From NCBI GenBank assembly GCA_947497185.1, contig CANMFL010000004.1, forward strand, positions 248,001 through 312,000: a stretch of DNA of 64,000 nt, read 5' to 3'. Positions 25,955 to 33,764 of the stretch are shown here, in pieces. Source of the DNA: an uncultured Paracoccaceae bacterium (GTDB lineage: Bacteria; Pseudomonadota; Alphaproteobacteria; Rhodobacterales; Rhodobacteraceae). The notes beneath the pieces are model-generated. The model was given only the letters and a program-made list of their open reading frames with translations. It had not been told where the DNA came from and did no database searches. Both the position numbers and the translations under genes were made by a program. The first letter of the stretch is position 1. Each line of letters begins with the position of its first letter.

Positions 25955-28000
25955 ATGTCCACCGACCCGCTTTTGCAGCCCTATCAGTTAAAACACCTAA
26001 CGCTCAAAAATCGGGTGATGACGACAAGCCACGAACCTGCTTATCCTGAGGACGGGATGCCGAAGGGACGGTATCGCGCTTACCATGCCGAGCGAGCAAA
26101 GGGTGGTGTTGCTCTGACAATGACCGCCGGTTCCGCCGCTGTGTCGCGCGATAGCCCGCCGGTTTTCAACAACATTCTAGCGTACAAGGACGAAGTCGTG
26201 CCGTGGGTGCGCGAACTGACTGATGCTGTGCATGAACACGGTGCCGCTTGCATGATCCAGCTTACGCACCTCGGACGCCGCACGAACTGGAACAAGGGCG
26301 ACTGGCTGCCGTCGGTCGCACCTGGCCATGACCGCGAACCGGCCCACCGCGCCTTTCCTAAAAAGATGGAAGACTGGGATATTGCGCGCATCATCGACGA
26401 CTACGCCACCGCCGCTGAACGGATGAAAGCGGGCGGCATGGACGGCGTTGAACTGTATGCAGGGGGCCATCTGCTGGATCAGTTTTGGTCGCCTCTGTCG
26501 AATACTTTGCAGGGGCCATACGGCGCAGATTCGTTGGAAAATCGGGTCCGCATGACGCTGGATGTGCTGACAGCGATCCGCAAACGCGTCGGGTCAGAGT
26601 TCATCGTCGGGGTGCGCGGCACGGTAGACGAGATGCAAAAAGGCGGCATCACCGCAGAAGAAGGCGTGCAAATCGCCACTATGTTACGCGATAGCGGCAT
26701 GGTTGATTTCTTCAACGTTAATCGCGGACGTATTCACACCGATCCGGCCATGACCGATATGATCCCCGTCGCAGGTATGCGCAGCGCACCGCATCTTGAT
26801 GTGGCTTCCGAAATTCGCAAAGCGACGGGCCTGCCAACCTTCCACGCATCACGCATCCAAGACGTCGCAACCGCGCGTCATGCCATCGCCGAAGGACACC
26901 TAGATATGGTCGGAATGACCCGCGCCCATATGGCAGACCCCCATATCGTGCAAAAGATTATGAGCGGTCACGAGGCGGATATTAGACCCTGTACAGGGGC
27001 AAATTACTGTCTCGACCGGATTTATCAGGGCGGGATGGCCCTATGTATCCACAATCCTGCAACGGGTCGCGAGCAAGAACTGCCGCATAAGATCACTCAA
27101 TCGGGCCGGCCCAAAAAGGTTGTGGTGATCGGCGCTGGTCCCGGTGGTTTAGAGGCTGCCCGCGTCGCGGCAGAGCGTGGCCATACCGTTGTGCTGTTCG
27201 AGGCCGCAGATAAGGCTGGCGGGCAAATCCGTCTTACCGCCCAAACGCCGCGTCGCGTAGAAATGATGCAGATCATCGACTGGCGCGTCGCGCAATGCGA
27301 GGCGTTGGGCGTGACGATCCGGTATAACTCTTTTGCCGACGTGGATGACATTACCGCCGAAGCCCCAGATATCGTCATCGTGGCGACTGGCGGCATGGCC
27401 AATATCGCGCTGTACGAAACTGATCGGGATGCAGATAACGTGGTCTCGTCTTGGGATATCATCTCGGGCGATATCGCCCCTGCCGATACGGTGTTGATCT
27501 ACGACGAAGCGGGCGATCATGCGGGATTGCAAGCGGCTGAGATTGCGAAGAAAGCAGGCTCTAACGTTGAGATTATGACACCTGACCGCACATTTGCACC
27601 CGAAGTGATGGCGATGAACCTGACACCGTATATGCGCGCATTGCAGGCCGATAATGTGACGTTCACAGTGACCCACCGCCTCAAATCCGTAGTGAAAGAT
27701 GGTAACAAACTGATGGCCACTATCGGCACGGATTATTCTGATCGTCTGACAACCACACATTACGATCAGGTTGTCGTGAATTACGGGACGCTGCCGTTAG
27801 ATGAGTTGTATTTCGACCTGAAAGAGCTGTCCTCAAACCGTGGCGAACTGGACCACGATGCTTTTATCAATCGCACGCCGCAAGCAATTCACACCAACCC
27901 TGATGGTGAATTTCAACTGTTTCGCATCGGCGACGCGGTGTCCGCTCGGAATACGCATGCTGCGATTTACGATGCGCTGCGGTTAATGTCCTGCGCCTAG
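25955..28000 (+). CDS. FMN/FAD old-yellow-enzyme type demethylase (DgcA/HpbA-like)
   Basis: About 681 residues from the ATG at 25955. The N-terminal TIM barrel is of the trimethylamine-dehydrogenase/2,4-dienoyl-CoA-reductase class (KNRVMTTSHEPAYPEDGMP, IQLTHLGRR, GVELYAGGHLLDQF). An Fe-S region follows near residue 345, then an FAD/NAD domain with VVVIGAGPGGLEAA. The phrase YAGGHLLDQFWSP and the cluster CTGANYC...ALCIHNPATGRE are what I recall for dimethylglycine (DgcA) or N-methylproline (HpbA) demethylases. One cysteine of the four-Cys cluster motif of trimethylamine dehydrogenase is Ala here. It lacks a DgcB or ETF neighbour in this window. It is 70 bases downstream of oxyR. Confidence 0.82.
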   Translation: MSTDPLLQPYQLKHLTLKNRVMTTSHEPAYPEDGMPKGRYRAYHAERAKGGVALTMTAGSAAVSRDSPPVFNNILAYKDEVVPWVRELTDAVHEHGAACMIQLTHLGRRTNWNKGDWLPSVAPGHDREPAHRAFPKKMEDWDIARIIDDYATAAERMKAGGMDGVELYAGGHLLDQFWSPLSNTLQGPYGADSLENRVRMTLDVLTAIRKRVGSEFIVGVRGTVDEMQKGGITAEEGVQIATMLRDSGMVDFFNVNRGRIHTDPAMTDMIPVAGMRSAPHLDVASEIRKATGLPTFHASRIQDVATARHAIAEGHLDMVGMTRAHMADPHIVQKIMSGHEADIRPCTGANYCLDRIYQGGMALCIHNPATGREQELPHKITQSGRPKKVVVIGAGPGGLEAARVAAERGHTVVLFEAADKAGGQIRLTAQTPRRVEMMQIIDWRVAQCEALGVTIRYNSFADVDDITAEAPDIVIVATGGMANIALYETDRDADNVVSSWDIISGDIAPADTVLIYDEAGDHAGLQAAEIAKKAGSNVEIMTPDRTFAPEVMAMNLTPYMRALQADNVTFTVTHRLKSVVKDGNKLMATIGTDYSDRLTTTHYDQVVVNYGTLPLDELYFDLKELSSNRGELDHDAFINRTPQAIHTNPDGEFQLFRIGDAVSARNTHAAIYDALRLMSCA

Positions 28001-28091
28001 CACCTCTTCGAGCAACGTTTTGCGACTGCCACGATCCGAGCTTGATCAGAATGAGGGGTTACAGCGGCTTGATTGCAACAAAGACATAGCG

Positions 28092-29465
28092 CTAATTCGT
28101 AACGTTCGTACCGATGCTGATGATCTGCGGTATGATTTGCGACAGCGCACGATCCCAGCGTGTAACCGGTTGTTGTGCAACAAAAACCGTATCGTCGGGA
28201 CGCAACTCGAATTGCGTCGCCAACGTGAAGTTTGCAGCGTTCCGCAGGTCAAGTTGCCAAGCCGTCACAGCGCCAAATTCACGCGGATGGGTCGAGCCGC
28301 GCAGAACATAGACTTGGCTCACGTCGCCAGTCGACGACGCGATGCCGCCGCTCTCGAACAAGGCGTCGGCCAGCATGGCGCGGCTTTCATATGGCAACGG
28401 GAACCGACCCTGCTGGCCAACTTCACCAGCGAGATAAACATACTCGCGGTTGTCCGCGCCTAGGTCGATGCGTGATTGGAAATTCTGGCGGGCTTCTTGC
28501 AAGTCGGCGCGGCGCAGGCCGATTTCGAGTTGTAGTTCCTGAAGCGCGGATTGCCGATTGCTTTGGCGAACATTCGCAATGGTCAGTTGCTGTTCGAAAT
28601 ACTGTTGAGCGCGATCCAGTTCAAACTCGGAATCCACGAAAAGCACGTCGCCGTCTTGCAGGCGCGTACGGGTCAGCTGGCTGTTGGCGTAAAGTTGGGC
28701 AAGCGGGATCTGAAAAAGACTGCCATCGCGATAAAGACGCACGGACGCAAAATCGATGTCGCTCACTGCAATGCCGCCTGCGCGGGCCAGTGCCTCGTCC
28801 AAATACAGGGGAACTAGCGTCACAGGTACAACCGTCGGGTTCGAAACAGAGCCGCCGATGGACACGCGCTGCGAGTTAAACTCTGCGATTTCGAGACTGA
28901 AATTTGGGTCGATCTGGTTGCGAACAAGCTCTTGAAACAGGCGTGCTTCGGCGTCTTCGATGCTGCGCCCCGCGATATCGATGCGGCCAACGTTTGGAAT
29001 GTTGATCGTGCCGTCATCCTGAACAGTATAGCCTTGGCGAGAGTTCTGAGCGGCCAAAAGTCCCGACAATTCCGCGACGGTGCTACCTGTCGCAGTCGGG
29101 GTGGATAACAACACAACATCGCCAACACCAATCTGGTAGGGTTGGGCGGGTGCCTCGGGTGGCAGGCGCAGCGACAATGATTGCGGTGCGATTTCAGGCT
29201 GCAACGGCGCGTCAGGCAACGCCCCTGTCCCGCGAATTGCACCACCAGCGCCAGCCGTCTGCGAAAAGATCGCGGGCAACGCTGTGGGCGTGAATGGGGA
29301 ACGGTTCGCTTGCACGACGGTTTCTGCTGTCACAGGAATAACGCGGACGTTCGTGCCTTGGCTAGCACCAGCAATCACGTCAGGTGTCCGATAAACAGAA
29401 CCGCAGGCCGCCAGACCCAACACAATCACAGCCATTCCAAACAGACGCACTCGCGTACTCCTCAT
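28092..29465 (-). CDS. Wza-like polysaccharide export lipoprotein
   Basis: About 457 residues from the ATG at 29465, which begins a lipoprotein signal with lipobox GLAAC. The Poly_export domain starts at YQIGVGDVVLLS, and SLBB-type repeats follow (EFNSQRVSIGGSV, VYLAGEVGQQGRFPLPYE). An inserted coiled-coil-like stretch (LDRAQQYFEQQL... LQELQLEIGLR) lies between them. It should form the outer-membrane/periplasmic export channel for a capsule or exopolysaccharide. The tyrosine autokinase gene lies 81 bases upstream on the same strand, the normal Wza-Wzc pairing. Confidence 0.92.
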   Translation of the reverse strand: MRSTRVRLFGMAVIVLGLAACGSVYRTPDVIAGASQGTNVRVIPVTAETVVQANRSPFTPTALPAIFSQTAGAGGAIRGTGALPDAPLQPEIAPQSLSLRLPPEAPAQPYQIGVGDVVLLSTPTATGSTVAELSGLLAAQNSRQGYTVQDDGTINIPNVGRIDIAGRSIEDAEARLFQELVRNQIDPNFSLEIAEFNSQRVSIGGSVSNPTVVPVTLVPLYLDEALARAGGIAVSDIDFASVRLYRDGSLFQIPLAQLYANSQLTRTRLQDGDVLFVDSEFELDRAQQYFEQQLTIANVRQSNRQSALQELQLEIGLRRADLQEARQNFQSRIDLGADNREYVYLAGEVGQQGRFPLPYESRAMLADALFESGGIASSTGDVSQVYVLRGSTHPREFGAVTAWQLDLRNAANFTLATQFELRPDDTVFVAQQPVTRWDRALSQIIPQIISIGTNVTN

Positions 29466-29546
29466 CTCATTATTTCGCACGCTACAGCGCTTTAATTTGC
29501 GCAAAGCTATATCAAATCTTGCTATCTGATCTAGTCATCGGACCGA

Positions 29547-31721
29547 TCAGTTCGAATAATACTGCGCCCCATAGCCCGCATAGGCGCCATAACTGCCGCC
29601 GTGTCCGTATTTTTTCATACCAGCCGCGTCGACTTGGCTTAGGATCAGGCCTGTGACCGTTTGGTTCGCGTTTTGGATCAAACGTAACGACTCGTCGACT
29701 TGGGGACGCGATGTGCTGTCCCATTTCACCGAGAACAGCGTCGCGTCGGCGACTTGGGCAATGATCCGCGAATCCGGAACAATCAGGACGGGAGGCGTGT
29801 CAATAATGATGGTGTCGTAGTTTTCACGCTGCGCCAAGATAAATTCCTTGAAGCGGTTGGACGAGAAGACATCAGCAGCGTTCGCGCTGGTCTTTTCGCC
29901 AAAGATCACGTCGAAACCTTTGTCAGCGAAGTGCTCGATCACTTCTTCTGCGGGTTTGTCGCCCGATAAAACAGACACGATGCCGTGGGTTGGTTTGGCA
30001 TCGAAATATTGGTTCAAGGTGCGGCGACGAATATCGCCTTCAATCATCAGGACTTTTTGACCCATCGAAGACAGGTTTTGCGCCAAGGCGAGTGAGTTCG
30101 TCGTCTTACCCTCACCAGGAATAGAAGACGTCGATACGATAACTTTGGGCGGATTATCGAGGTTCGACAACATCACCGACGTCCTCAAATCTCGTACCGC
30201 CTCCGCCGCGGCCGACGCTGGCTTTGAGATTAGGTAATCCAACACTTTCATACGCTTACGCGCCGGGATTGTCGGGATCTGGCCAATAACCGTGACGCCA
30301 GTGTGTTTTTCAAGTTCACCCGCAGTCTGGAACCCGTTTCGTCTGCTGGCCCGCAGCAAAACTGCCCCGACACCCAACATAATCCCAAGGATACCAGACA
30401 GCGCAACGATGCGTGATTTCTTTGGCTCCGACGGGACACGTGGAACGACTGCATCGGACAAGATCCGGCTATCCGCTTGTTGGATGCCTTGTTGCGCTGA
30501 TGTTTCTTTGAGGCGCGTCAGGAAGTATTCGTAAAGCAATCGCGTCGCTTCGGCCTCTCGTGTCAATTGCTGCAATGCGATCAAATCACGACTTTGAACG
30601 GCGATCCGTGCTTCGAGGTCTTGCTCTAACCTGTCCAACGCCGTGATCTGCAAATTCGCGCTTTCAACGTTCTGTTCAGCGCGCAGGAAGAGCGCATCAA
30701 ATCTGGCATCAAACGCGGCGCTGCTGCGTGGATCGGACCCGACAGTTTCGGACAGCCGACGCAACTGCGGATCGTTCGACGCGGCAACCTTATCAGCAAG
30801 CGATGTGGCGGATTGGTAGGCAGCGAGCGCCTCTTCAAAATCACTGAGCGTTTCGCGTGCCTCGGCGGATCGCTGGCGTAACTCGTTAAGTTCCAATTCG
30901 GAATCTTTGATGATCTCAAGCGAGACCAGATCAGTTCCCGCGTTAAAATCTGCAATCGCGCCTTCGGCATCTTCAAGTTCGATCTTCAATTCAGACACAC
31001 GGTTGCTCAACCATGCAGTCGCCTGTTCCATCGCCTCGAATTTCACATTCACCTGATTGATGATGTACAATGCTACAATCGTATCAGCGAGCTCGGCGGC
31101 CTTTGTCGCGCTTTCGGATTCTGCTGTGATACGGAACACAAGCGACCCGTTGATGTTTTGCGCGGTCGTTTTATCGAGCAATGTGTCCACTGCTGAATCA
31201 AGTTTGCGCTGAGCCACAACATCGGCAGGTAGTTCGGCGTCGGGTGCGGGCGGATATTCGCCCCCCGTCGCACGAATGGCTAATCCTTTAACAAAATCAA
31301 TCGTGGCAGATTTCCAACGGTCGCCTTTCGTTTCGGGCAACAAGCTGCTGTTAAATTCAGGGTCGTTAGTCAAATCCATACGATTGACGACCAATTCCAT
31401 TAAACTGCGTGCACGCAGCACTTCTATTTCAGACTTTACCCCTGTGGAGTCGCCTGATGCGCCGCTCACAACACTTTGCAGGTCAAGAACAGGCGATTGT
31501 TGATTCGTCTCAAGAATAACAACTGATGTCGCGCGATAAATCGGAGTTGAGGCAAAGTATGCGATGTAGATGCCAATACATGCAGCAATCACGAAAAATA
31601 GCGCGATTACCCATTTTCCCAACCAAACAGTTCGCATCAAGGCGAACAGATCAATCGTGTCATCATCAATATCTTCGACAAAACGCTTTTGATCCAAAGA
31701 CTTATCCGCTTCTTGGTTCAC
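29547..31721 (-). CDS. Wzc-like polysaccharide co-polymerase and tyrosine autokinase
   Basis: 724 residues from a GTG at 31721. The N-terminal Wzz domain has two membrane spans (about 35-55 and 440-460) flanking a long coiled coil. The C-terminal BY-kinase domain has Walker A SIPGEGKTTNS, Walker A' MIEGDIRRR and Walker B TIIIDTPPVL. The tail is tyrosine-rich (KKYGHGGSYGAYAGYGAQYY), the autophosphorylation cluster that controls assembly with the export channel. The start codon has no obvious Shine-Dalgarno. A CtrA-type box lies about 32 bases upstream. Confidence 0.95.
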   Translation of the reverse strand: MNQEADKSLDQKRFVEDIDDDTIDLFALMRTVWLGKWVIALFFVIAACIGIYIAYFASTPIYRATSVVILETNQQSPVLDLQSVVSGASGDSTGVKSEIEVLRARSLMELVVNRMDLTNDPEFNSSLLPETKGDRWKSATIDFVKGLAIRATGGEYPPAPDAELPADVVAQRKLDSAVDTLLDKTTAQNINGSLVFRITAESESATKAAELADTIVALYIINQVNVKFEAMEQATAWLSNRVSELKIELEDAEGAIADFNAGTDLVSLEIIKDSELELNELRQRSAEARETLSDFEEALAAYQSATSLADKVAASNDPQLRRLSETVGSDPRSSAAFDARFDALFLRAEQNVESANLQITALDRLEQDLEARIAVQSRDLIALQQLTREAEATRLLYEYFLTRLKETSAQQGIQQADSRILSDAVVPRVPSEPKKSRIVALSGILGIMLGVGAVLLRASRRNGFQTAGELEKHTGVTVIGQIPTIPARKRMKVLDYLISKPASAAAEAVRDLRTSVMLSNLDNPPKVIVSTSSIPGEGKTTNSLALAQNLSSMGQKVLMIEGDIRRRTLNQYFDAKPTHGIVSVLSGDKPAEEVIEHFADKGFDVIFGEKTSANAADVFSSNRFKEFILAQRENYDTIIIDTPPVLIVPDSRIIAQVADATLFSVKWDSTSRPQVDESLRLIQNANQTVTGLILSQVDAAGMKKYGHGGSYGAYAGYGAQYYSN

Positions 31722-31752
31722 ATTGACGGCTGCAACACTAGGTTGCGAAACC

Positions 31753-31767
31753 TTAACACGTGGTTAA
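31753..31767. promoter_or_regulatory. CtrA-type box (TTAA-N7-TTAA)
   Basis: TTAA (31753-31756), seven bases, and TTAA (31764-31767) match the full CtrA site of alphaproteobacteria exactly, extended by a C as in TTAAC. It lies in the 213-base region between the divergent wzc-like gene and the small YjbE-like gene. A further TTAAC half-site follows near 31782. The regulator is inferred from the motif alone. Confidence 0.55.
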
Positions 31768-31934
31768 CAAATTCTGCCAAATTAACTTTGAAACACCGAG
31801 AACCTTCTCGCGTCATCAAGCACCCCTTATTTGACCGTGTCCTAATAGGCATTTTACATAAAAACAAGCACCCTAAGGCTTTGAATAGAAGAACGGACAT
31901 GGTATGCGAAATTAGAAAAATCTGGAGAATCCAA

Positions 31935-32234
31935 ATGAACGTTAAAGTTATTCTTTCTGCAATCGCCCTCACCGTCGCTGCAGCACCTGCATTCGCGCAA
32001 GCCGCAGAAGTTGTATCTGCAGACATCGTTTCAGTTACGAACCCATCTACGGTTGTTACAACAGCTCCTACAGCCGCAGCGCCTGCAGCGGCCGCAGGCT
32101 TCACACCTGTCGCTGGTGCCGCACTTGCCGCAGCTGGTCCATTGGCACTTGGCCTCGGCGCAATCATTGCAGTTGGCGCTATTGCTGGCGGTAGCGATTC
32201 AAGCAGCAGCACGTCCTGCACAACAAACTGCTAA
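31935..32234 (+). CDS. Small secreted YjbE-like protein of the exopolysaccharide locus
   Basis: 99 residues from ATG 31935, chosen for the TCTGGAGAATCCAA ribosome site and the clear signal peptide (cleavage near APAFAQA). The mature part is Ala/Thr/Val/Pro-rich, then Gly-rich and hydrophobic (LALGLGAIIAVGAIAGG), and ends in a Ser/Thr/Cys tail (SDSSSSTSCTTNC). This layout resembles E. coli YjbE, the small exported protein of an exopolysaccharide operon, though similarity is of composition rather than proven homology. It is divergent from the Wzc-like gene and followed by a strong terminator, so it is a separate transcript. A role as a matrix or secreted-polysaccharide partner is inferred. Confidence 0.82.
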   Translation: MNVKVILSAIALTVAAAPAFAQAAEVVSADIVSVTNPSTVVTTAPTAAAPAAAAGFTPVAGAALAAAGPLALGLGAIIAVGAIAGGSDSSSSTSCTTNC

Positions 32235-32262
32235 TCAAAACTGACAGTTTTAGACATTTTTA

Positions 32263-32295
32263 GGGGCTGTAGTTTCAACTACGGCCCCTTTTTTA
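32263..32295 (+). terminator. Terminator of the YjbE-like gene
   Basis: GGGGCTGTAGTT (32263-32274) pairs with AACTACGGCCCC (32277-32288), a 12-bp stem with one G-U pair, followed by seven T residues. It is a strong intrinsic terminator 28 bases past the stop codon. Confidence 0.92.
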
Positions 32296-32491
32296 TAGAC
32301 CACGGCAACTAATGAATGCGCGTAACCTGATCGGGCTCTGCCCCCTATCGCTCTGAATGACACTAATTAGTGCAACCAGAACGCAAACAAGTTTAACTGT
32401 AGTTTCTGAAGTCTTGACGAAATCATGAGTACACCATCCCGCCAATGGCATTCGCTGTGCTTCCATCGGCCCAGCTTTATAAACGCCTAAG

Positions 32492-33175
32492 CTAAGCGCC
32501 GCGGCGGCAAACAACCGTCTGTATTGTGCGGCAAACGATCCAAGCTTCAAATCGCAAAGACCGATTATGTATATAGTATAGGTCAGCGGCAACTTTGTTG
32601 CGCGTCGCCTCAATACCCTCGGCATAACCCACTTCCGTCTGCGCATAACCACTGATGCCGGGGCGGACGGAGTGCCGTTCTTTGTAGCCTGCGACCGTTT
32701 CGACGTATTCGTCTGCATGCACGATATAGTCTGGACGTGGCCCCACGAGGCTCATGTCGCCTCTGAAAACGTTGATGATCTGTGGAATTTCATCCAATCG
32801 CGAGCGGCGCAAGAAATCACCAAGCCGCGTAATGCGGTGCGTTTCCAAAGGATCATCCGCGCCACGTTCGATAATGTCAGCACAGGTCATACTGCGAAAC
32901 TTGATTGCGCGGAATGGTTTGCAGTCACGGCCCATGCGCGTTTGCACGTAAAACAGCGGACCAGCATTCTTGGAGGGATTGGCCAACAGCAACACCAAAG
33001 ACGTCACGATCATGACAGGTGCCAACAGTAGGCACATGACGATATCAAACGTTCGCTTTGCTGCAAAATAGGTCAAATTTGGTGCGGTTTTAGGTGGATC
33101 CAGATGAAGCGATGCTGCAGTTGCAGCGCTCGAGTCCGACGTGATCGCAAAAGTTTCGATCGACTGATGCTTCAC
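32492..33175 (-). CDS. Priming sugar-phosphate transferase for exopolysaccharide
   Basis: About 227 residues if it starts at GTG 33175, preceded by GGGGGCTACC. The open frame continues to an ATG at 33346, but the extra 57 residues are AT-rich and unlike the family. The bacterial sugar transferase pattern is complete: membrane hairpin near KRTFDIVMCLLLAPV, then KFRSMTCAD, LRRSRLDEIPQ, RGDMSLVGPRPDY and RPGISGYAQ. These enzymes load the first sugar phosphate onto undecaprenyl phosphate. It completes, with the Wza- and Wzc-like genes, the minimal export module here; polymerase and other transferases are not in this window. Confidence 0.88.
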   Translation of the reverse strand: MKHQSIETFAITSDSSAATAASLHLDPPKTAPNLTYFAAKRTFDIVMCLLLAPVMIVTSLVLLLANPSKNAGPLFYVQTRMGRDCKPFRAIKFRSMTCADIIERGADDPLETHRITRLGDFLRRSRLDEIPQIINVFRGDMSLVGPRPDYIVHADEYVETVAGYKERHSVRPGISGYAQTEVGYAEGIEATRNKVAADLYYIHNRSLRFEAWIVCRTIQTVVCRRGA

Positions 33176-33764
33176 GGTAGCCCCCAAGAAAGTACTAACA
33201 ACTAGATTACTGAAATTCGAAAATCGATTTAATCCTATTAAGTGTTCATAGCGAAGCATTCGCACATACGCAAATGAATGATTTAAGATATATCCAAGCT
33301 TTTGAAAAGGCGAAATAAAAGTCGAATTTAAGATGCTCATGGGCAATAAAGGTTACTTTAAAGTTTGTTAAGAAACCATTGAAACGAACACACGAAGCAC
33401 CGCAGTTTCCTGCCTGTTCGTTAACGAATTCCGCGGCCAAAAGCAGCCACTAATTCGGAAATTGCGATAAAACTAACGGTTAAACCCATAACCATTCGCC
33501 GTTAACACTTCGGTCAGAGTGTTAATCTTTTCGTGCTCTCTGCCGCTTTGCAGCGTGGCGTGTCGTCCTCCTGACCCCTCTGGCTGATTCGAGCCCGTTC
33601 CGCAGCACACGCAAGCCTGACCGTAGCCCCATAAATCTAGCGCAAAGCCGTTTCTTCCGAAATCCCTGAGGCCCCGTTCAGCAAAGATAGAACGTGTAGC
33701 TTTCCGATTGACCAATACAGCGGGTTTGAGGTCACTGGACGAAACACAATAGAGGATGGATCGA
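33176..33764. other. 589-base gene-free region
   Basis: The left 200 bases are AT-rich and should hold the sugar transferase promoter. They include TTAA pairs spaced by six bases (33359-33372), one short of a CtrA site, and several TTAACG-like words between 33417 and 33505. A hairpin with a short T-tract lies at 33502-33531. The right 230 bases are more GC-rich and probably a leader or promoter of the dehydrogenase gene at 33765. No convincing coding frame or tRNA was found. Confidence 0.5.
33502..33531 (+). terminator. Possible terminator or attenuator hairpin
   Basis: TTAACACT (33502-33509) and AGTGTTAA (33518-33525) pair around an eight-base loop and are followed by TCTTTT. The stem is AT-rich, hence weak. 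No plus-strand gene precedes it, so it would end an unannotated small transcript or act in the leader of the gene at 33765. Confidence 0.3.

Noticed and set aside
31718-32221. Minus-strand frame opposite the small secreted protein
   Set aside because: It arises from Ala/Gly-rich codons of the real gene; the plus-strand frame has the ribosome site, signal peptide and terminator.
32293-32718. 141-codon minus-strand frame at the sugar transferase 3' end
   Set aside because: Overlaps conserved sugar transferase sequence in another frame, with no recognisable domain.
33359-33372. Second CtrA box upstream of the sugar transferase
   Set aside because: The two TTAA words are separated by six bases, not seven.
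33586-33596. tRNA-like GATTCGAGCCC (T-arm resemblance)
   Set aside because: No matching acceptor stem, D-arm or anticodon arm could be drawn around it.
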